Origin: Actinomycetes bacterium
Lineage (GTDB): Bacteria > Actinomycetota > Acidimicrobiia > Acidimicrobiales > UBA8190
DNA length: 8,745 nt
Assembly (NCBI GenBank): GCA_021798135.1
Contig: JAJZYI010000137.1
Span: 1 to 8,745 of the forward strand
Direction of reading: 5' to 3'
The notes beneath the pieces are model-generated. The model did not search any database and was not told the origin of the DNA. It saw only the letters and a list, made by a program, of their open reading frames with translations. Position numbers and translations under genes: made by a program. Within the stretch, counting starts at the first letter, position 1. Every line of letters starts with the position of its first letter. This document shows, piece by piece, positions 1 through 5,459 of this stretch.

Positions 1-1
1 C

Positions 2-1564
2 GCCGCGGGGCGCCCGCCGACCGGGACCGACCAGCCGGGCGGCGCGGCCGGGTTCGCCTCGCTGGGCGTGGCGCCCGCGCTCGTCGACGTCCTGGCACGG
101 CGCGGCATCCACTCGCCGACACCCGTCCAGGGCGCGACGGTCCCCGACGCGCTCGCCGGGCGCGACGTCTGCGGCAAGGCGCCCACGGGGTCCGGCAAGA
201 CCATCGCCTTCGGCGTGCCGCTCGCCTCGCTCGTCTCGGCGGGCCGGCCGGGACGCCCCCGCGGCCTGGTGCTGGTCCCCACACGCGAGCTCGCCACGCA
301 GGTTGCCGACGAGCTCGCGCCGCTGCTGGCGACTCGCCGGCTGCGCCTGGCGACGTTCTTCGGCGGGGTGGGGTTCGGTCCCCAGCTGCGGGCGCTCCGC
401 AGTGGTGTCGACGTCGCCGTCGCGTGCCCGGGCCGGCTCCAGGACCTGCGCGACAGCGGCCACCTGGCGCTCGACGACGTCGACCTCGTCGTCGTCGACG
501 AGGCCGACCGCATGGCGGACATGGGGTTCCTCCCCTCGCTGCGCCGGATCCTCGACGGAACCTCCGCCGACCGCCAGACGCTGCTGTTCTCGGCCACGCT
601 GGACGGCGCCGTCGACTCGGTCGTGCGCCAGTACCTCGCCGACCCTGTCCGCCACGAGGTGGTCGCGTCCGACGACGACCTCGGTCGGATGAGCCACCGC
701 TTCGTCGCCGTCGACCAGTCCGACCGGGTGGCGGCCTGCGCGTCGGTGCTCGCGGCGTCGCCCGCCAGCGTCGTGTTCGTCCGCACGCGCCACGGCGCCG
801 ACCGCCTGGCCCGGCAGCTCGGGCAGTCCGGCATCCAGGCCGCGGCGATCCACGGCAACCGCACGCAGCCCCAGCGGCAGCGCGCCCTCGACGCGTTCCG
901 GGACGGGTCGGTCCGGGCCCTCGTGGCCACCGATGTGGCCGCCCGGGGGATCCACGTCGACGACGTCGGCTGCGTCGTGCACTTCGACCTGCCGGCGGAG
1001 GCCGCCGACTACGTGCACCGTTCGGGCCGGACGGCCCGGGCCGGCGCCACGGGGAACGTGGTCGCCCTCGTGCTGCCCGACCAGCACGGTGCCGCCCGCA
1101 CCCTGGTGCGAAACCTGGCGCTCGAGGCCGACATGGACGGCATCGAGCCGGCGGGACCGGCGTCCGGGCCGGCCTCGCCGAGCCCCGCCGGCAACAGGTC
1201 CGGGGGCGCAGGACGGGACCGGCGAGCTCCGGCTCCGGCACGGGCAGGTCGATCCGCGACGAACGGCGCCCGCACGAACGGTGCGAGCACGAACGGCGCC
1301 GGCCCGGACGCACCCGGCAGGAACGCAGCCGGCAGGAGCTCCCCTCGCACGAACGGCGCCGGCACCGGCACGGGCGGCACCGGCACGAGCGGCTCCCGCA
1401 CGGGCGGCACCGGCACGAGCGGCTCCCGCACGGGCGGCTCCCGCACGGGCGGCACCGGCACGAGCGGCTCCCGCACGGGCGGCTCCCGCACGAGTGGCGC
1501 GCGGGGGCGCTGGAGCCCGAGCGGACGCGGCCGGCCGGTCCGGTCCCGGTCGGTCGGCCGCTGA
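2..1564 (+). CDS. DEAD-box ATP-dependent RNA helicase (5' partial)
   Basis: This is an ATP-dependent RNA helicase of the cytoplasmic DEAD-box family (RhlE/DeaD-like), which remodels RNA structure or RNA-protein complexes. The motifs appear in order: Q motif (aromatic Phe at 53-55, then GIHSPTPVQ), motif I APTGSGKT (179-202), Ia PTRELA, DEAD at 497-508, SAT at 590-598, a second RecA domain with DVAARGIHVDD, and motif VI HRSGRTARAG from 1016. The frame is open to the left edge. The GTG at 68 is not a credible start, because it would remove the Q-motif Phe 17 residues before the Gly of GIHSPTPVQ; the true start lies upstream of the window. After about residue 380 the protein becomes a low-complexity Gly/Ser/Thr/Arg tail with repeats, ending in an Arg-rich stretch. 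Such basic tails usually add nonspecific RNA affinity in this family. Which paralogue it is cannot be told from the sequence. Confidence 0.93.
   Translation, partial: AAGRPPTGTDQPGGAAGFASLGVAPALVDVLARRGIHSPTPVQGATVPDALAGRDVCGKAPTGSGKTIAFGVPLASLVSAGRPGRPRGLVLVPTRELATQVADELAPLLATRRLRLATFFGGVGFGPQLRALRSGVDVAVACPGRLQDLRDSGHLALDDVDLVVVDEADRMADMGFLPSLRRILDGTSADRQTLLFSATLDGAVDSVVRQYLADPVRHEVVASDDDLGRMSHRFVAVDQSDRVAACASVLAASPASVVFVRTRHGADRLARQLGQSGIQAAAIHGNRTQPQRQRALDAFRDGSVRALVATDVAARGIHVDDVGCVVHFDLPAEAADYVHRSGRTARAGATGNVVALVLPDQHGAARTLVRNLALEADMDGIEPAGPASGPASPSPAGNRSGGAGRDRRAPAPARAGRSATNGARTNGASTNGAGPDAPGRNAAGRSSPRTNGAGTGTGGTGTSGSRTGGTGTSGSRTGGSRTGGTGTSGSRTGGSRTSGARGRWSPSGRGRPVRSRSVGR
1259..1495 (+). 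repeat. In-frame tandem repeats in helicase tail
   Basis: Two repeat families lie inside the helicase gene. A 15-nt unit encoding TNGA-x occurs at 1259-1273, 1274-1288, 1289-1303 and 1349-1363. A 30-nt unit, encoding the decapeptide GTGTSGSRTG, is present in three exact copies at 1376-1405, 1406-1435 and 1451-1480, with 15-nt half units at 1436-1450 and 1481-1495. All periods are multiples of three, so a gain or loss of units would keep the reading frame. The near-identity at the DNA level suggests recent expansion by slippage or unequal recombination (inference). Confidence 0.9.
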
Positions 1565-1580
1565 CCAGCCGACCCGGGAC
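1543..1580 (+). terminator. Candidate hairpin at helicase stop codon
   Basis: The arms 1543-1553 and 1569-1580 can pair as an 11-bp stem (GTCCCGG plus TCGG against CCGA plus CCGGGAC) with one bulged C at 1573 and a 15-nt loop that contains the helicase stop codon. No T-run follows, so it is not a classical intrinsic terminator. Actinobacterial terminators often lack the U-tract, so a role in termination or mRNA 3'-end protection is possible but unproven. Confidence 0.35.
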
Positions 1581-1621
1581 GGCGTCGCTGGACCGGCACC
1601 GGGAGGCCGGGGGGTAACGGG

Positions 1622-1627
1622 TAGCGT
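1622..1627 (+). promoter_or_regulatory. Candidate -10 box for a leaderless transcript
   Basis: The hexamer TAGCGT fits the actinobacterial TANNNT -10 pattern and ends 6 nt before an ATG at 1634, the geometry expected if transcription starts at the ATG itself. No convincing -35 element lies 16-19 bp upstream. If real, it would drive the small ORF at 1634 and the overlapping amidase. Confidence 0.35.
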
Positions 1628-1633
1628 GCCAGC

Positions 1634-1804
1634 ATGGCTCCACCTGGTGACGTCGGCCCGCCGGCGGGCCCGCACCGGGCCGACGAGCCTTCGGTCCCCG
1701 CCCTGACGAGCCCGAGCTCAAGGTCGCGTCACGGCGACTCCCCGCTCGGCGCGGCGACGGTCGCCGCCGACCGCCAGGTGCACCGGCAGGCGGGGCGCCG
1801 ATGA
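1634..1804 (+). CDS. Possible small leader ORF, 56 aa, coupled to amidase
   Basis: An ATG-started ORF of 56 codons lies 6 nt downstream of a candidate -10 box. It ends in TGA at 1802-1804, overlapping the amidase ATG as ATGA. Its third-position G+C (48 of 56 codons) is clearly better than that of the amidase frame over the same stretch, which argues mildly for coding. The product is Pro/Ala/Arg-rich with no recognisable domain. It could be a translated leader that couples ribosomes to the amidase. It could also be an N-terminal part of the amidase displaced by an indel, or a chance ORF. The function is unknown. Confidence 0.3.
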   Translation: MAPPGDVGPPAGPHRADEPSVPALTSPSSRSRHGDSPLGAATVAADRQVHRQAGRR

Positions 1805-2952
1805 GGGCCGTCTTCATCACCTTCCTGGCCGGTGCCGGCACGGGCACGACGATCGCCGTCAAGGACTGCGTCGCCGTCGCCGGCGTGCCCACCACGGCCG
1901 GTTGCAGGGCCGTCGCGGAGCTGGCCGGCCCTGCAGAGGCCGACGCCGCGTGCCTGGCGCCCGTGCGCGCCGCGGAGTCCGCCGGCCGGGCTCGGCTGGT
2001 GGGTACCACCAACCTGCACGAGCTGACGTTCGGCATCACCGGCCGCAACCCGTGGTTCGGCACGCCGCGCAACCCCCTCGACCCGAACCGCGTGCCCGGT
2101 GGCTCGTCGAGCGGGTCGGCCGTGGCCGTGGCGACCGGCGCCGCCGAGGTGGCGGTCGGAACCGACACGGGAGGGTCGATCCGCATACCCGCAGCGTGCT
2201 GCGGCGTCGCCGGGTTGAAGCCGACCACGGGCAGGCTGCCGGTCGCCGGGGTGCGCCCGCTCGCTCCCTCGCTCGACACCGTGGGCCCGCTGGCGGCCGA
2301 CGCCCCGGGCCTGGCACGCGCCATGGACCTGCTGGAGCCTGGCTTCGCCGCGGCCGTGGCCGCCGCCGGAGCCAGGCTGGACGCAGCGCCGCCGCTCGTC
2401 GGGCGTCTCCGCCTGCCTGCGGAGCCGGCCATCGACGCGGCCTGCGACGCCGCCATCGAGGCCGCGGGGGCCCGCCCGCGCGACGTGACGCTGCACCGGT
2501 GGCCACAGGCCACCGCCGCCGCCCGCACCGTCCTGCTGGCCGAGGCGTGGCAGACGGACGGCTACCTGCTCCGCACCGCGCCCAACGGCATCGGCGAGGA
2601 CGTCGCCGCCCGCCTCCACCTCGCCTCGGCGGTGTCCGCTGCCGAGGTCGCTCGCGCCGCCCGCGTCGCCGGCCTGTGGTCGGGCGACCTGGACCGCCTG
2701 TTCGGCACCGTCGACGTCCTCGCCCTTCCCACGCTGTCGGGCTGGCCACCCGAGCTCGACCGCGCCGACGGCCTCGACGCGCTGCGCCTCACCCTGCCGG
2801 TGAACCTCGCCGGCCTGCCGGCCGTCGCCGTGCCCGTGCCCACCCGCGGACCGCTCCCGGCCAGCCTGCAGCTCGTCGGGCCGGCGGGGTCCGACGCCCT
2901 GCTCGTCGCCCTCGCCGCGCGCGTCCCCCGGCCCGCCCACCTGCGCCGCTGA
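1801..2952 (+). CDS. Amidase signature family hydrolase
   Basis: This is a predicted cytoplasmic amidase of the amidase-signature family, which hydrolyses C-N amide bonds; the natural substrate cannot be inferred. The Ser-cisSer-Lys triad is visible: Lys21 in the IAVKD motif, Ser102 in the GGSSSGS loop, and nucleophile Ser126 in DTGGSIRIPA. The 24-residue spacing between the two serines is that of the family. The stretch GVPTTAGCRAV and the segment LKPTTGRLPVAGVRPLAPSL are also typical. At 383 aa it is short for the family (often 450-500), mainly because the N-terminal helical region before the catalytic Lys is reduced. No earlier in-frame start exists back to the stop at 1648-1650. A weak purine-rich AGGCGGGG precedes the ATG, and its overlap with the small ORF could supply coupling. 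It is not GatA by context: no gatB or gatC lies adjacent. Confidence 0.88.
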   Translation: MRAVFITFLAGAGTGTTIAVKDCVAVAGVPTTAGCRAVAELAGPAEADAACLAPVRAAESAGRARLVGTTNLHELTFGITGRNPWFGTPRNPLDPNRVPGGSSSGSAVAVATGAAEVAVGTDTGGSIRIPAACCGVAGLKPTTGRLPVAGVRPLAPSLDTVGPLAADAPGLARAMDLLEPGFAAAVAAAGARLDAAPPLVGRLRLPAEPAIDAACDAAIEAAGARPRDVTLHRWPQATAAARTVLLAEAWQTDGYLLRTAPNGIGEDVAARLHLASAVSAAEVARAARVAGLWSGDLDRLFGTVDVLALPTLSGWPPELDRADGLDALRLTLPVNLAGLPAVAVPVPTRGPLPASLQLVGPAGSDALLVALAARVPRPAHLRR

Positions 2953-2983
2953 CCCTCCAGCGCAGCGCACGGATGACCGGCCA

Positions 2984-3045
2984 GCGCCGCGCACACCCGG
3001 CCCGCCGGCGCCGCGCACACCCGGCCCGCCGGCGCCGCGCGCACC
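2984..3045. repeat. 24-bp tandem repeat, about 2.6 copies
   Basis: Two exact 24-bp copies (2984-3007 and 3008-3031), each beginning GCGCCGCGCACACC and ending CGGCCCGCCG, are followed by a partial degenerate copy to about 3045. They lie just after the amidase gene in noncoding DNA. No CRISPR-like spacers are present. The function is unknown. Confidence 0.8.
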
Positions 3046-3113
3046 ACGAGCCGGCGAGCCCTGTTGGCCTTCGGCGTGGCGCCGTGGTGGAATTCGCCTG
3101 GTGGTGACGCCAG

Positions 3114-3133
3114 GGCCCGGACCGGTCGGGGCC
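3114..3133. promoter_or_regulatory. Imperfect 20-bp palindrome, candidate operator
   Basis: GGCCCgGACCGGTCgGGGCC pairs at nine of ten positions, with a symmetric G/G mismatch, and is centred about 80 bp before the AhpD-like gene. The size and symmetry suit a dimeric repressor site upstream of the AhpD/ADH pair. It could equally be a hairpin ending the amidase transcript or a chance palindrome in GC-rich DNA. Confidence 0.3.
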
Positions 3134-3166
3134 GAAGCCGGGGCGACCACCGGACCGCAACGGAGC

Positions 3167-3184
3167 GGGCGGCACCGACCGCCC
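3167..3184 (+). promoter_or_regulatory. Inverted repeat just before AhpD-like gene
   Basis: GGGCGG and CCGCCC form a perfect 6-bp inverted repeat around the 6-nt loop CACCGA. It ends 9 nt before the AGGGG ribosome-binding sequence (3194-3198). It could be an RNA hairpin in the 5' leader or an operator half-site pair. Confidence 0.3.
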
Positions 3185-3204
3185 CACGATGACAGGGGAT
3201 GCCC

Positions 3205-3600
3205 GTGGACGACGCCCGCCGACTCAACAGCGAGCTAGCGGAGAGCGGCCGGCGGCTCCGCCAGGCCATTCCCGAGGTCTACGACGCCTACGCCGCGCTC
3301 CACCGGGCCACGCTGACCGACGGTGTGCTCAGCGCCAAGACGAAGGAGCTCATCGCCCTCGCCGTCGCGGTCACCCGAGAGTGCGACGGCTGCATCGCCT
3401 CGCACGCCCGCGGCGCAGCCCGGCGTGGCGCCACCGCCGAGGAGGTGGCCGAGGCGATCGGCGTCACCATCCTGATGAACGGCGGTCCCGGCACCGTGTG
3501 GGGCCCCCGGGCGCTCGACGCCTTCCACGACTTCGCCGACCCCCAGCCGTCCCGGGCCGCCGACGGCGCTGGCACCGGGGCCGGTCAGGCACCGTCGTGA
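3205..3600 (+). CDS. AhpD-like carboxymuconolactone decarboxylase family protein
   Basis: This small (131 aa) cytoplasmic protein has the AhpD/carboxymuconolactone-decarboxylase fold, best read as a thiol-dependent peroxidase or redox protein. The active-site signature is complete: counting from the GTG start, Glu48 in KTKELIALAVAV, then the CDGCIASH motif with Cys60, Cys63 and His67. The Glu-to-Cys spacing of 12 matches the catalytic Glu/Cys/Cys/His arrangement described for mycobacterial AhpD. The Cys pair argues for peroxidase-like chemistry rather than true decarboxylation (family knowledge plus inference). The GTG start is preferred because AGGGG (3194-3198) lies 6 nt upstream; the alternative ATG at 3199 would abut that sequence. 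Its TGA overlaps the GTG of the following dehydrogenase, so the two are probably co-translated. No ahpC lies nearby. The last 20 or so residues are a low-complexity Ala/Gly tail. Confidence 0.87.
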   Translation: MDDARRLNSELAESGRRLRQAIPEVYDAYAALHRATLTDGVLSAKTKELIALAVAVTRECDGCIASHARGAARRGATAEEVAEAIGVTILMNGGPGTVWGPRALDAFHDFADPQPSRAADGAGTGAGQAPS

Positions 3601-4643
3601 CCGCGGGCACCGCCGACGGCGCGACGACGGCCCACGCGGTGGTCCTGGACCGTCCCGCGCCCCTGGCGGACGGGCCGCTCCGCCTCGGCGAGGTGGCCGT
3701 TCCCGGTCCTGGCACCGGCCAGATCCTGGTGGAGGTCACCGCATGCGGCGTGTGCCGCTCCAACCTCCACATGATCGAGGGCGACTGGGTTGCGCACGGC
3801 GTGCCCGCCAAGACGCCGATCGTGCCCGGCCACGAGGTGGTGGGCCGGGTCGCCGCGGTCGGCACCGGCGTCGACTGGCTCCGGCCGGGAGACCGGGTCG
3901 GCGTGCAGCCCCTGTGGTCGACGTGCGGCCACTGCGAGCACTGCCTGTCGGGACGGGAGCAGCTCTGCGCCGACAAGGAGATCACCGGTGAGACCGTCGA
4001 CGGCGGCTACGCCACGCGCATGCTGGCGACCGCGGCCCACGCCTACCGGGTGCCGGAGCCGCTCGACGACGCCGCCGCCGCCCCGCTGTTCTGCCCGGGC
4101 GTCACCGCCTACAACGCCGTGTCCAAGGCGGGGCTCGCACCGGGCCGGTCGGTGGCGGTCTTCGGCGTCGGCGGCGTCGGCCACATGGTGCTGCAGTTCG
4201 CCGCCCTCACCGGTGCCGAGGTGGTCGCCGTGACCCGCAGCGCCGAGCACCGCGAGCTCGCGCGAGAGCTCGGCGCCCGGCGGTCCGTCGACGCCTCGGG
4301 AGGCGATGCCGCCGAGCAGCTCGGCGCCAGCGGTGGCGTCGACGCCAGCATCGTCTTCGCCCCGTCCAGCGACGCCGTCCGCCAGGCGGTCGCCGCCACC
4401 CGGCCCGGTGGCACCATCGTCGTCGGGGTCCACGCCAACCTCGGCGAGGTGCCGTTCGTCGAGGAGAAGCGGGTGGTCGGCTCCGTCATCGGCTCCCGCT
4501 GGCAGATGCACCAGGTGCTGCGGATGGCCGCAGCCGGCCTGGTCCGGACGGTGTTCGAGCCCTTCCCCCTCGACGAGGCGCCCGAGGCCCTGCGGCGGCT
4601 GCAGCGGGGCGAGCTCCGGGCCCGGGCCGTGCTCGTCACCTGA
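3597..4643 (+). CDS. Zinc-dependent alcohol dehydrogenase
   Basis: This is a cytoplasmic medium-chain dehydrogenase/reductase (348 aa, a typical family length) that interconverts an alcohol and an aldehyde using NAD(P). Catalytic-zinc ligands are Cys53 (CGVCRSNLH), His79 (GHEVVGRV) and Cys166 (FCPGVTAY). The structural-zinc lobe is complete: Cys110, Cys113, Cys116 and Cys124. The Rossmann motif GVGGVG spans residues 190-195. The second beta strand ends VVAVTRS with no Asp/Glu, and Arg214 suggests NADP(H) preference (inference). The start is GTG at 3597, overlapping the AhpD-like stop as GTGA; homology begins soon after, at AHAVVLDRPAP. Longer in-frame openings reaching back to 3189 read through the AhpD-like gene and are spurious. 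The likely job in this operon is to reduce or oxidise a small aldehyde or alcohol linked to peroxide or electrophile stress, but the substrate is unknown. Confidence 0.92.
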   Translation: MTAGTADGATTAHAVVLDRPAPLADGPLRLGEVAVPGPGTGQILVEVTACGVCRSNLHMIEGDWVAHGVPAKTPIVPGHEVVGRVAAVGTGVDWLRPGDRVGVQPLWSTCGHCEHCLSGREQLCADKEITGETVDGGYATRMLATAAHAYRVPEPLDDAAAAPLFCPGVTAYNAVSKAGLAPGRSVAVFGVGGVGHMVLQFAALTGAEVVAVTRSAEHRELARELGARRSVDASGGDAAEQLGASGGVDASIVFAPSSDAVRQAVAATRPGGTIVVGVHANLGEVPFVEEKRVVGSVIGSRWQMHQVLRMAAAGLVRTVFEPFPLDEAPEALRRLQRGELRARAVLVT

Positions 4644-5154
4644 AGCGAGGCGCGCGAGCGGTCCCGACCGGCGTCCACTGCAGCGGCCGGTCGATCTCCA
4701 GCCAGATGGCCATGAGCCGCGGAGCCGACGCCGAGGGCATGCCGCACGCCATCGCCAGGGTGGCGTCGGCGGGGGACACGTCGACGACCGCCCAGGGCGT
4801 GCCCCCGTACCGGGGGGCCACGACGGCGGTGCGCTCCACGCGCTCGTGCGGGGCCAGCGCCGTGTCGTCGATCGGGACCAGGTCCACGTGCAAGCGGTCG
4901 GAGCAGCCGCCCGCGCAGCGGTGGCGCTCGAAGCCGTCGTCGTCCACGCCGATGGAGGCGAGCGCACACGGCCGGCACACGAGGACCAGGCGCGGGTCGG
5001 GGAAGAAGGCACGCCCCCCGTCCACCGGCCCCACGTAGCCCTCCTCCGCGATCGCCCCGCAGGTGCTGCAGAACGACCCGGCGGGCCATTGGGCCAGGAT
5101 GCTCCGCCGGCCCTCAAGTGGCAGTACCGGTGACTGTTCGTCGCGGTTGCTCAT
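4636..5154 (-). CDS. Cys-rich protein of unknown function
   Basis: I do not recognise this 172-aa protein. It has three cysteine clusters: FCSTC (Cys29, Cys32), VCRPC (Cys60, Cys63) and RCAGGC (Cys80, Cys84), plus His78 and His89. The first four cysteines form a C-x2-C...C-x2-C pattern suited to a zinc ribbon. The C-terminal half (residues 105-160) looks like an ordinary soluble alpha/beta segment without known motifs. There is no signal peptide or membrane segment. The gene converges on the alcohol dehydrogenase and overlaps its 3' end by 8 bp. The start is uncertain: ATG at 5154 is chosen; ATG at 5178 is in frame, and a GTG at 5202 sits 2 nt after a strong AAGGAGGA (5211-5204). Third-position G/C bias and the absence of a better opposite-strand gene support it as coding. 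Confidence 0.72.
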   Translation of the reverse strand: MSNRDEQSPVLPLEGRRSILAQWPAGSFCSTCGAIAEEGYVGPVDGGRAFFPDPRLVLVCRPCALASIGVDDDGFERHRCAGGCSDRLHVDLVPIDDTALAPHERVERTAVVAPRYGGTPWAVVDVSPADATLAMACGMPSASAPRLMAIWLEIDRPLQWTPVGTARAPRFR

Positions 5155-5459
5155 GACCGTCCACGCTGCCGCGCTCATGTGGAGATGATCGGACGTCCAC
5201 ACGTCCTCCTTGCACAGCCGACGATCAACTTCCCACCGTGAGCGCGCGTGCCCTGCGTGAGCGGCACGAAGAGTGGGAGACCGTCCACAGCCGCAGTGAC
5301 CCGGCGGCCTCGGCGCACACGGGTTCTGCCATACTCCGACGGGGAGCCGCTGGTCGGGGCCGGCCGTGGCGCCGCGCCCGCGCTGCAGGGCGGCTGCGGG
5401 GGCGGCGTGCCCGGCCCCGAAGCCGGTGCGCTCCGCCGCCGGCGGCGGGAGGAACGGCC
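5155..5459. other. Divergent intergenic region
   Basis: This 305-bp gap separates the minus-strand Cys-rich gene from the plus-strand GH5 gene, so promoters for both should lie here. On the minus strand there is a strong Shine-Dalgarno-like AAGGAGGA (5211-5204). A weak -10-like GATCAT on that strand ends 6 nt before the ATG at 5178. On the plus strand CATACT near 5330 is a poor -10 candidate with no -35. The GC-rich leader before the GH5 gene contains a perfect palindrome described separately. No RNA gene or further ORF is supported. Confidence 0.5.
5433..5448 (+). promoter_or_regulatory. Perfect 16-bp palindrome abutting the RBS of the GH5 gene
   Basis: CCGCCGCCGGCGGCGG is a perfect palindrome whose last bases overlap the ribosome binding sequence GGGAGGAA (5447-5454). 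In RNA it could fold as a 6-bp stem with a CCGG loop and occlude part of the Shine-Dalgarno; in DNA it could be a dimeric operator. The regulatory role is inferred. Confidence 0.35.

Noticed and set aside
68..70. GTG at 68 as the helicase start
   Set aside because: The frame is open to the left edge and the Q-motif Phe lies upstream at 53-55, so this GTG is an internal Val codon.
933..1706. Repetitive Pro-Ala-Arg ORF over the helicase tail
   Set aside because: It is the same tandem repeat read in another frame; the helicase frame carries all conserved motifs.
1729..3150. Long minus-strand ORF opposite the amidase
   Set aside because: Its composition is Gly/Arg/Ala-rich without motifs, and it lies opposite a gene with an intact catalytic triad; high GC content makes such shadows common.
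3189..3596. Upstream extension of the alcohol dehydrogenase to an ATG at 3189
   Set aside because: This stretch reads Arg/Pro-rich sequence out of frame through the AhpD-like gene; homology starts just after the GTG at 3597.
5238..5459. Upstream GTG start for the GH5 gene
   Set aside because: The 74 extra residues are low-complexity and Arg-rich and would bury the signal or anchor segment; ATG 5460 has a well-spaced GGAGG.
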